64,000 nucleotides of DNA from Druceiella hillmani (taxonomy: Eukaryota > Arthropoda > Insecta > Lepidoptera > Hepialidae). Shown here in pieces: positions 23,792 to 33,764 of this stretch. Position 1 is the stretch's first letter. Each line of letters starts with the position of its first letter. The DNA is taken from positions 1,417,501-1,481,500 of the forward strand of contig JAYKKI010000138.1 of NCBI GenBank assembly GCA_039881145.1, in the 5' to 3' direction. The notes below the pieces were generated by a model, which did no database searches, was not told where the DNA came from, and worked only from the letters and a program-made list of their open reading frames with translations. Position numbers and translations under genes: made by a program.

Positions 23792-26468
23792 ATGCGTATA
23801 CTCACTTGGAACGCCAACAGAATTACTGAAAAACGTCAGGAACTTGAGCTTTTTATGATATCGGAGAATATAGATGTAGCCTTGATATCCGAAACAAGAC
23901 TAACCCAGCGTTCCCACGTGAAAATGAAATACTATACGATATATAGGACCGATCACCCTTCTGGCAGATCTCACGGTGGCACTGCAGTTATACTAAAGAA
24001 CAACATTAAACATTATACTCTTAACCCTTACAAAACCGATAAGATACAAGCAAGCATAATAAAAATCATCCTTAAAAACTTAGAGACAACCTTAGCCGCT
24101 GTGTACTGTGCACCAAGACATTCAATTACTGCTGATGAATTTAAGCAATTCTTCGAAGAGCTTGGTTCAACATTTATCTGTGGAGGGGATTGGAACTCCA
24201 AGCATACGTCCTGGGGCTCAAGACTGATCAATCCAAAGGATAGACAACTCTATAAAGCTATAACAGATCTTAATTTAGAATGCATTTCGCATGGAGAGCC
24301 AACCTCTTGGCCTACGGATTTCCATAAAACACCTGATTTACTAGATTTTTATTTAACAAAAAACATCGGTCGAAATTATACAAATGTTGAGAAGTGCGAC
24401 GATCTATCGTCAGATCACTCTCCAGTCATCCTTACTTTGAGCAAAGTAGCTATTTACTCAAAAACACCTACCGGAATTTGCAATAAAAAAACAAATTGGG
24501 ACACATTCAAAGAAATTGTTTCCTCCAACATTGACCTCAATGTCAAATTAAAAACAGAAGAAGACATAGAAAAAAGTATAGAAAAATTCAACTCCATAAT
24601 CCACCTAGCAGCTAAAGAATCAACCTCCACAAGCAAAATAAATAAAATGACAAACAAAGAATATCCTAAGAACATAATGAAGAAAGTATTGGAAAGACGT
24701 AGATTAAGGAAAGAATTGCATAGATCTAGGTATCCCCCAGATAAAACAATTCTGAACAGAGCGACTGAGGAACTCAAGAAAATGATTAATGATCATGAAA
24801 ACTTAAACTTTCAAAATTATCTAGCCCACCTCACGCCTTACCAGGATAGTAATTACTCTCTTTGACGTGCTACTAAGAATCTTAAGCGACCGAAAGAACA
24901 CATGCCACCTATAAGAGGAGATAATTGTTGGGCCAGATCGGACCACGAGAAGGCAACAACTTTTGCAGAACACCTCAAAGACGTCTTTACGCCTTTACCG
25001 AGCAGCAACCTGGAAAAAGACAAAGAAATAGCAGACTTCTTAAACTCTCCAGGTCAATTATGTCTTCCATTAAAACCAGTAAGCCCCAGAGAAGTTAACA
25101 GACAAATTAAATCTCTCCCGGTCAGAAAAGCTCCCGGTTATGACCAAATAGATACTACTCTCTTAACTAACCTACCAAAAAAAGGATTAATGTACCTGGT
25201 AGTACTATTCAATGCAAGTCTAAGACTCTGTCATTTCCCCTGCCAATGGAAGCTTGCCCAGGTCGTGATGATCTTGAAACCTGGTAAAGAAGCAGCTGAA
25301 GTTGTATCATACAGGCCAATCAGCTTACTCCCTCTGGTCGGCAAACTTTTCGAAAAAATAATCCTGAGTCGGTTGCAACCCAAACTGAATGAAATAATTC
25401 CCGACCATCAATTTGGCTTCAGGCAAAAACATGGCACAATCGAACAAGTTCATAGATTAACAAACACAATTAACGAAGCCTTAGAGAACGAAGACTACTG
25501 CTCCGCTGTTTTTCTTGATATAAGTCAGGCCTTCGATAAAGTCTGGCACATGGGCCTCTTATACAAAATAAAGAAGCATCTACCGTACTCATTTTATCTA
25601 CTTCTAAAAAGATACTTAGATAAAAGATGCTTTGAAGTAAAAGTCAACACTGAAACGTCAGAACTCTACGAAATCCACTCGGGTGTCCCTCAGGGCAGTA
25701 TCCTCGGGCCCGTGTTGTATCTGATCTACACTGCCGATATTTCTAAAAATGTTAACACAGTAATGGCCACCTATGCAGATGATACTGCTATATTGTCCGT
25801 ACATTCTGAAGCAATAACCGTGTCTATATTTCTTCAAAAATACCTTACTGAAGTTGAAGCGTGGCTTGCAGAATGAAGAATAAAAGCGAATAACAGTAAA
25901 TCCGTTCACGTAACATTCAGTCTCAGAAAAGGAGATTGCCCAGCAATTACTTTAAACGGGCAACAGATACCGCACTCAAATTCTGCTCCTCGGCATGCAC
26001 TTAGATAGACGATTGACGTGGCAAAAACACATCTGGAATAAACGTAAACAATTAGATGCAAAATTGCGAAGCTTGTCCTGGCTCATCGGGAAAAAATCAC
26101 AACTATCTAATGAAAGCAAAATGGCTGTCTACAAAACAATATTAAAGCCAGTGTGGACATACGGGATCGAGCTGTGGGGTACAACATCTAACAGTAACAT
26201 CGAGATCTTGGAAAGAATTCAAACCAAGACAATGAGATATATGTTCCAAATCCCAAACTGTATAAGTAACAAATACATACTCCGAGATTTGAACCTAACA
26301 ACTGTGAAACAGGAAATAGCCACTAGAAGTCTTAAATACCAGACCAAGCTATCTGAACATGTGAATGTGCTGGCTACCAAACTATCAGGAGATGGCAGTG
26401 TTAAACACTCACGACTAAGAAGGAACAGTATTCCAACCCTACATAGCAGATTTCTAAACCGAAAGTGA
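23792..26468 (+). pseudogene. LINE ORF2 (endonuclease plus reverse transcriptase), two nonsense codons and one frameshift
   Basis: ORF2 would nick target DNA and copy element RNA at the nick. The N-terminal endonuclease starts MRILTWNANRI, with catalytic-type residues E34 (SETRL), D133/N135 (GDWNSKH) and D208/H209 (SSDHSPV). The reverse transcriptase shows RKAPGYDQI, YRPISLLPLVGKLFEKI, FLDISQAFDKVWH, GVPQGSILGPVLY and the YADD box (codons 661-664, 25,772-25,783). A C-terminal region with TWQKHIWNKRKQLDAKLR and IELWGTTSNSNIEILERIQ follows. Three lesions are visible: TGA at codon 358 (24,863-24,865) and TGA at codon 695 (25,874-25,876), both in place of an expected Trp, and a frameshift between about 25,970 and 25,990, after which the frame resumes at LGMHLDRR. 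The total of about 890 codons is normal for the clade. The start lies 2 bp after the ORF1 tail. Confidence 0.9.
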
Positions 26469-26584
26469 GAGAGATCGATGGATTCTCCTCACAGCTAAAT
26501 TACATACGCAGACTGTAGTCACCAATAATAACAGCTAAATGTGAAAAACAGATTGCTGTACTAAGCAGAATACAAAAAAAAAAA
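26469..26584 (+). other. LINE 3' UTR and poly(A) tail
   Basis: Short 3' UTR ending GCAGAATAC followed by a 12-base A run (26,574-26,585; the last A may belong to the target duplication). Confidence 0.8.
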
Positions 26585-26595
26585 ACTTATTATAT
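26585..26595 (+). repeat. Target-site duplication, right copy
   Basis: ACTTATTATAT, identical to 22,004-22,014, abuts the poly(A). A partial further repeat (CTTATTATATC) follows immediately. Confidence 0.85.
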
Positions 26596-29500
26596 CTTAT
26601 TATATCTTCATTTGAATTGTGAACTTGATTCTCTCCAGATAGTATCTCAAATAAGTTATTATCTTTATATGAGAAGAAATATGTTTTATTTTTGCACCTT
26701 ATTACCAATCTTTATCGTTCCAAAATTTTATAAAATTTTGTCGGGGGTTTGAAATTTTCTTACTAGATAAGGGTTGTTGAAATGTGAAATGGCCATCGAG
26801 GTAGAGGAATATTTATTTGAAGTTAATTTGATGGAATGTTTCCTATTTGAATATTTAACAAGAACTTGGTTAAAATATTGAAAATTTATTTGTTCTGAGT
26901 TACTTTTATAACCAATTAATGCGTTTATACTTTTTAATTGTTCTGCAAACAACTTTATAGCTATTAAATTTTGGTTTACATCAATATTTGGTTTGAATTT
27001 CAATTCAGTAAAAGTATTAGTAATTTTCTTTATGTAAAATATTATAAAAAAATTGAAAAAAATACTTTTCCTACATAATTTTCTATGTAAACCTTATAAT
27101 TAAAAAAAGTATGCAGTAAAATGATTGAATGCGCGTTGAATAGGAAAAACTCATCAATTTCAAACTGCAATGTTAAATTTAAAATATACGATTTTTATAT
27201 TATTAATTACAACCTTTATACCGTTACTTATTTCAGCAAACTGTTTTTTTCTCTCCCTTTTATTGTTCACTGAATAGTATGACAAAAAAGGGGGACTTTT
27301 TTCATATGAGTTTTTTTTCTTATTGGTTGGGTAAAGATTTACACGATATTGCATTGCTGTACGTTACTATTTGAATTAACCTCTTCATGACATGCGCCGT
27401 TATAATAAATAAATCCTGGCCTGTTTCCGATATTTTACCTCACTTTTAAGTACTGAATAGCTTACAGAATTATCATGCTGGTAATTGTATTGATAGCGCT
27501 GATTTGACTTCAAACGAAATGCGCTGCTATGCTTAACGTTGTTTCCATAATTTATTAGGGGACACAATTTAGCAAGAAAAGATTTATATGGTTTACATTT
27601 TTGAGCGTTAATTGTTGGTAATGTTGAAACAAACATTGCAATTTATTACAGAAGTATGAAACTACATCATAATGGGTTCTTACGAAAGAAAAAATATGGC
27701 TTTAATTATCTTGCTTAATCGTCTGTACGAGTTGGTGTTGCTTAACGTTTCTGAGAAATAGTATGTTTATTTCTATTTTACATATTCACCCAGATTCCAA
27801 GATATAAAAATATAATTTCTATTAAAATCCATGTAGTGGGTTTGTATAATACGTGAAAAACAGCGAGATGCACATGGAACCTCACTACCTTTTCATTACA
27901 TATTTTACAGTAAAAACCGTACAAGCGGAAAATGCTGTTCAAAATGTCTTAATATATTCCGGAATCTTATAACTTCATTCTTGCATATGATTAATTTATT
28001 ACGCCACACAGAATGATAGAAACATCATTATTTCGTGACGCCAAGTAAACGATGCAGCTAACTAAAATACAGTGTAAATAAAACAAAGGCGAGCCATTAT
28101 GGAGAAATCATGCCTAGGTTTCGTAACATAATATTTATATTTGCCATTTGATGGCTCTTAAAAATGATGACTTAAAAATTGATAAAAACTTACATATTAA
28201 AATACGCCAGTTTTCAAGGTCGCATCTTACCGCACACGTATATAATTAGATGAATTATACTAAGAGTAAAATAACAAAATGATACTTTAATATTATTTCC
28301 TTTTCGAGAAAAACTATAAGAATGTAAAATAATGATTTTTAGGTGAATAAAAATGAAACGTTTTTCTCATAAACCGTTTGGAGTAGTTCCAAACGGTTTA
28401 TGAGAAAAACAATTAAGAATTGAAAATTTCCCCGTTATCAGGAACCTTGAAAACTAGCGTATTTTAGTATGAGAAAGTGATTGATCATATCATTTATTCA
28501 GATGAAATTCAAGATGAGATTCATAGAGTTCGAACCAGATGAAATTCAGGCTTCTATATACGTATATTAATCCTGATATTTTTCATAAATATGCTAGAAG
28601 CAGTTTGGAGATCTAGTCAAAAAACGGATTTTATGCGTGTACTTGAATATCATTGGCCGGTTTGCAGCCAAATGAGAGAGCGGCAAAAAATTACTGTTAC
28701 ATTGCTCTAGTTGCTATAGTTTCATCATTTAACCGTTTAGATTTGTGTATTAAATTTTGACTGTGTGATTATTTTGGTGGAACATTTTTATCCATATTTG
28801 GATGTTATTGAAATAAAGATACTTTAGTAAATTAATTTCATCTGTAGAAATTATGATATTAATTTTTAGAATCCGGTACGATGAGAATGTCTGAAGATTA
28901 TGAGATGTTATAACATACATTTTTTTTGGTAAATTTTTTAAATATTAATTTTTTTATGTTACGCTTAAAATTTTTGTAATGAAAATTGTTATTTCGATGA
29001 AATTGTTGTATGGTGGGTTTTCCACCAGACGTTTCGTTTTAATTAATTTTTGAGAAAATAAAGATTTATATTCCCTTCTAAGGTGCTTTAGTTCTTTTAT
29101 AGACTCAAATACTTTTTATATTTAAATATATTCCACATTTAATATATTAAATGTATTTTTAAAAAAACAAATTTCTTTATACATAGAAAATGTAATAAAT
29201 TTTCAATGGAGCAAAGTTAAATTTATTATTCATTCAAAAATACTACGATTCAAACTTTTATACCACCCACCATTATAAAGGTCACTTCGAACTGATATTG
29301 GGCATGAGAACATATCATAGGAATATTTTCTTGAATTGGGATATTAAGTCTTTTAGAAAGCACTTAATGTAATACTTTACCTACAGTCTAGGAATTGTAG
29401 TCTAGAAATTTCTTTATTTAAATGCGCTATTATATTTATTTTGAAGCACATGATATTATGGCATGAAGAGAAAAGAAATGCATAATAATTTTCTCGGTAA

Positions 29501-29995
29501 TTTTCTCAGCTAAAATGTTTAATTTTAACAAACTTGCTTAAGTAAAGTAAAGTATATAGCACGCAATTCTAAAATTCTGTCGATTAAAAAAAATTAAATA
29601 AAATTAAATATGAACATTTTCCTAAAATTGCTTTTAAAATTCGAAAAAATATTATTACTAATAGGTTTTTCCCATCTTACCTTTTAACTTTCAAACTTAT
29701 CGGCTTGGTCGTAAAATAATTGCCGTTTCCCGATTAGAATCATTACTGTTATTACTTCTATTTCTTATCCTAAATTTAATTATTTGTTATATGGTTGCTA
29801 GACATTCTATTTTCTACCACATTTTACATATGTATGTACCTCAGTTCCTCATCGGGATACCAAAGGATACAAAAGTGAGACATGAATTATGTTTAAATTA
29901 TGTAATGAAATCGTTTAGAAGTGTTTGAACTAATTTTTCTGCCTAGTTAAAATATTTGACCGATTAAAACATACAGTATTTGTTAAAAATATGAC
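26596..29995. other. Gene-free AT-rich stretch between LINE and piggyBac
   Basis: No gene can be supported. Minus-strand frames at 26,728-27,003, 27,160-27,354 and 27,400-27,636 have no recognisable domain and a composition like random AT-rich DNA. One perfect hairpin is noted separately. Confidence 0.4.
28360..28410. repeat. Perfect 23-bp inverted repeat, 5-nt loop
   Basis: The arm GTTTTTCTCATAAACCGTTT plus GGA (28,360-28,382) is exactly complementary to 28,388-28,410, with loop GTAGT. No flanking duplication was seen. Confidence 0.9.
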
Positions 29996-29999
29996 TTAA

Positions 30000-30016
30000 C
30001 CCGGCGTCATTGTGGC
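30000..30016 (+). repeat. piggyBac left terminal inverted repeat
   Basis: CCCGGCGTCATTGTGGC directly after TTAA. The first six bases pair with the right end (GCCGGG); the following bases match only imperfectly. Confidence 0.7.
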
Positions 30017-30388
30017 TACTAAACAGAACTTAGCCATTGTGGCCGGTTAAGTTGTACCCATGTGCATAATTGTACACTGAATCAAGCTTATGTCAATATT
30101 AGTTTTCTATATTAGGGAAATAGGTAATTATAAATATTATTTATAAAAATTAAACATTTATTTATCATAAAATGAGCAAATTGTCATCAAATTAGATCTT
30201 CTTATTCTGAGATCATTTTTTTAGAACGTAACTTAAAAATATATTCAAAAATAAAAAATGATTAACATTTAGAAACAGAACACAAAATTTTCTTTAGTAC
30301 ATAAACATGAAATCAGGAACTATATATAACAAAGCTTATTTAGTACTAACATACTGACTTATTCGATATCGAGATCAACGCAACTTTG

Positions 30389-32088
30389 TCATAATGGAAT
30401 AATGTGCTGCGTACAAATAGGCTTGTTACACTTATTGCAGTTATGCCTAGTTTTTTTGTCTTTGGTAGAAGGACAGTGTTTGCATCTCCTGTATATTATT
30501 GAAGTTTTATTCGGAGGGTAGGTCATAACTTCACCAACTTGTTCGTGAATACGTTTGCGTAAGCCTCTCGGTAAGTTCTCCATATTTTTTCTCACGCGAA
30601 GATGACCTTCAAGAATTGATAGACCGAGTTTTCTAAGGAAATCACGTCGGTTTGTTTTCGAGTTATTATTTTCACGAAAAATAATCACGCTATTTATTGC
30701 AGCTACATTCATGACCGCATAAAGTACTGTCATTGGCCAGCGTTTAGAGTTTCGAGATACATCATAGGTAGCACAGAGCTCATCAACCACATCGACGCCA
30801 ACTTTCGTAGAATTATAGAATGTGATTATCTCTGGATTCCTTTTTTCACCACTAGTAGGATCAATGTTTTGGTCATGATGAAGGGAAGAAAATACCAGCA
30901 CCACTTTAGACCGTTTAGGCACGTAGGAAACAAGCGACATATCTTTTTGGAATGCAAATTGAGTGCTGTATACTTCTTTTCTTTGCGTGGTTATAAAGTT
31001 TGGTGGGATTTCTTTTTTGTTTTTACGTAATGTATCTGTAGATGTTAGTTTATGATTTTGTTGCAAATGTGTTATCAGTGGAACGTTCGTGAACCAGTTG
31101 TCAAATGTAAATTTCTATTACTTTTAGAGATAGGCTGCACTAATCTGTCTACAACATTGAAAGCTTTATTGCTTTGCAAAAATGGCCCATCAGGCTGCTT
31201 ACCCGGATAAATTGCAAGGTTGATAGTATAAAAGTTTTTTGCATCAACCAAAGCATAAATTTTAATGCCATATTTTGCAGGTTTATTCGGGATATATTAA
31301 CGAAATGAACACCTGCCGCAAAATACTTCCAGCTTTTCGTCGATTGTAAGATACTCATTGGGAGTATAAGTATTTTTACAGTTCGAGACAAAATCGTCAA
31401 AAATATATCTACTTGGAGCCAGATTGTCAAGTCACTTCCGCTCTTGGCGTGTTGTTGCATCATCAAAATGCAAACAGCTTTGTAAAAAGTAAAAACGCTA
31501 CAAAGACATAAAAGTACTAAAAATGTCCACACCAGTACCATCGGTTATCCACAAGTCACTTAAATTTTGGCTATTAGAACGATTTAGTCCGGCTAAGTAT
31601 AACATGCCAAACAAAGCTAATATTCCGTCTATAGTTATCTCTTTCAATAAATACTGAAGCGATTGTTTATTGTTAGAAAATTGTCTCTGTTTAATCTTAG
31701 CATTAGTATGACGAAGTATTTGTTCCAGCATATTATTAGTTATAAAGCGTTTCCAACACTCTATTTTAGTCTTATCATTTTGCGCAATAAGCTTTACCCC
31801 AGGTTTTTGTAATATTATGTTTTCTGACCTTGTGCGAACGTTGGTCCGAGGTGGTTGCGAAGACCATTTGGTGGAATTGTCTTTACCAATATAAAACTGC
31901 TGGTTACTTGTTGAAACAATTGCTTCTTGCTCACCATCACTGCATTCTTGTTCCGTATCACTGCCTTGACTTCGCTCTGAAAGATGATCGGTTTCACCCT
32001 CATCGTCTGAGCTGCACTGTTCATTGTCACTAACGTTAGCTTGTTCAAACAAGGTTAGGAGTCGACTTTGTTCCTTTTCATAAGACAT
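30389..32088 (-). pseudogene. piggyBac transposase, three stops and one frameshift
   Basis: A DDD-type transposase that would cut and paste the element at TTAA. The start is Met at 32,088 (MSYEKEQSRLL), followed by an acidic Ser/Glu-rich N-terminus, as usual for the family. In the starting frame, stops fall at codon 197 (31,500-31,498), codon 219 (31,434-31,432) and codon 264 (31,299-31,297). Family sequence continues across each, so these are nonsense changes within one frame. A frameshift near 31,105 follows RLVQPISKSN, after which the frame ending at 30,389 takes over. Catalytic-type aspartates remain: codon 250 in LTIDEKLEVF, D in FDNWFT (31,103-31,089) and D in VGVDVVDELC (30,793-30,791). 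A Cys-rich C-terminus (CKHC ... CNKCNKPIC) is the usual zinc-binding tail. Total length is about 565 codons, normal for piggyBac. The frame at 31,541-31,149 is a shadow. Confidence 0.88.
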
Positions 32089-32174
32089 GGTTCATAAAAC
32101 TGTGAAAAACGATATGCAATTTATCAATAAACAATAAAAAACAACAAACAAACTGTCTATATAAATGTTACATA

Positions 32175-32189
32175 GCCATTGTGGCCGGG
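32175..32189 (-). repeat. piggyBac right terminal inverted repeat
   Basis: GCCATTGTGGCCGGG, then TATAA in place of the expected TTAA. Confidence 0.65.
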
Positions 32190-32194
32190 TATAA

Positions 32195-33764
32195 CTTACC
32201 CGCGCGCTCTTTATACACGTGTAAACTCCGTCGTCGCCGCAGCAACACTGAATAGACAAGTGAATACGCGAAAAGAGGTCAACAACCGCAGCTACTGTAA
32301 CGGACAATTTACGCGCGGACAATTTATTGTTCGAAATTCGAATTCAAATATTTTGTTTGAATAATTTTAATTTAAACAAATGTGTTCATATCATTGTTAG
32401 TAATAATTTCTCAATATACAGTTTCTAAATATATTTCTTAATACATGTTTTCATAGCATATCAGACACTAAATTTGACCAGTACCATTCCTATACACAGC
32501 TAGAAGAATATTTTTTATACCTACATTTTTGAATGACTTTAACTAAATTGTTTTCCTTAAAATACCGTTTAAATGTAACTTTTCAAGAATGTCTACTTAA
32601 ATCAAATTCAATAATATGTTTCCTATTTCTGTTTGCACCAGTTTTCTCGTTTCCTATTTTTCTCAAGACAATTTACCAATCCCTAGATATTCTAATAAAG
32701 AACCATTTGCCTTGGGTTTATATTTCTTTTCAAGGGAAATAAATTCGTTCTTATTGTCGAATTTTGATCGGAAATTTAAAGCTCTTTATGTTTAAAATCT
32801 GATTTTAAGTCATGCGAATGAAACAATAATTGGATAGAAAACGTTCCACCTAGGTTTAATTTTAGCAGAGCGCTGATGTATTGTATAGCAGCGGAGTTTT
32901 CAAATCAACGAAAAAGGTACCAGGGGTATTCGATAAATTCTCTGTGTAAGTATGTGCTCCTAACTAATATTTTGAAAGCTAAAGTATGTTTTTGGAAGTT
33001 TTTTGCACAAATATTTTTGTCGGGTCGGGAAATGATATATTAAATATTTTGTCACCTAAAAATCTCATTTTAACTAATATCATAAATAAAAAAGTGTGTT
33101 TTTGGGCTTCTTTTACATGAAGCAAAGAATTTACATGATTTTGTGCACAAAGATAGTTTATTTGAGACTGCTTATTTGAAATTGAAAAAAAAACAGAAGC
33201 GAAATAACCAAGCAACGTCACAACGGAACAACGGAACGGTGGAATTATTTCAAACGCTACAACGCCACATAAAAGGGCAATAAAACCACTTCTTCTAACC
33301 CCTAATTTAGAGGGATCTATTTTTTGTTTTCATTACTAGTGAACAGTGTATTATATTAACGGTTTCATATAGTCATAAAAATAAAGACTTTTTTTATTTT
33401 ACTTAATAATGTTAGATGACCCTGAATCTTTCAATTTCTTCCCAAAAATTTGTTTAAGTGGAATTTTCCTTGACGTTAATACATGCAATTATTTAGCTGA
33501 TTAATTAAATTGAATATTCTTTAATAATCACATTATTGTTCGCGCCTATTACATTTAACAAATAGAGCATCCAAATTGACAAAGACATGGTTAATCAACT
33601 AGTAAAAACTCCACTGTTACTTAACTAGCTACTGACATGCTCGGTTACACTAATGAAAATCGAGACATAGCTTCTTAATAGTATAGTAAAAGCAGTTAAT
33701 ATCATATCGAAATATTCTTAAGCAACCAAATTAACTATTAAAATGCTAAATATACACCAGAAAT
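32195..33764. other. Gene-free stretch between piggyBac and the second macrorepeat block
   Basis: No gene supported. The first about 130 bases are GC-richer than the surroundings. Frames at 32,179-32,364, 32,533-32,742 and 32,979-33,221 have no recognisable domain. Confidence 0.4.

Larger units (their letters stand above)
22015..26584 (+). mobile_element. Jockey-type non-LTR retrotransposon, structurally complete, inactive
   Basis: About 4.57 kb. It starts GGCTGAGAACTTGACC directly after one copy of an 11-bp duplication and ends in an A-rich tail followed by the second copy. The order is a GC-richer 5' leader, a nucleic-acid-binding ORF1 with zinc knuckles, an ORF2 with apurinic endonuclease and reverse transcriptase, a short 3' UTR and poly(A). 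This architecture and length fit the jockey clade. The element is clearly less AT-rich than its surroundings, as expected for an insert. Both genes carry inactivating changes, yet the duplication is still perfect, so the insertion is not very old. There is no sign of 5' truncation, although only comparison with sister copies can prove the 5' end. Confidence 0.9.
30000..32189 (-). mobile_element. piggyBac-type DNA transposon, inactive
   Basis: About 2.2 kb. The left end is TTAA (29,996-29,999) followed by CCCGGCGTCATTGTGGC. The right end is GCCATTGTGGCCGGG followed by TATAA (a degraded TTAA). The terminal six bases CCCGGC/GCCGGG form inverted repeats at the piggyBac-specific TTAA target, and a related subterminal repeat, TAGCCATTGTGGCCGG, lies at 30,032-30,047. 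The transposase gene fills most of the interior on the minus strand, leaving about 100 bp at its 5' side and about 390 bp at its 3' side. The layout and size are typical of the superfamily, but the gene is broken, so movement would need a transposase supplied from elsewhere. Confidence 0.85.

Noticed and set aside
28525..28540. GTTCGAACC, resembling a tRNA B box
   Set aside because: There is no A box, cloverleaf or acceptor stem around it; a single 9-base match is expected by chance.
31149..31541. 130-residue minus-strand open frame in the piggyBac element
   Set aside because: The real transposase frame, with stops, runs through the same bases in another frame with clear family motifs (LTIDEKLEVF, YIPNKPAKYG). 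This frame is a shadow.
32179..32364. Plus-strand frame starting MWPGITYPRALYTRVNS at the right end of piggyBac
   Set aside because: It begins in the terminal repeat and crosses the element border; it has no domain.
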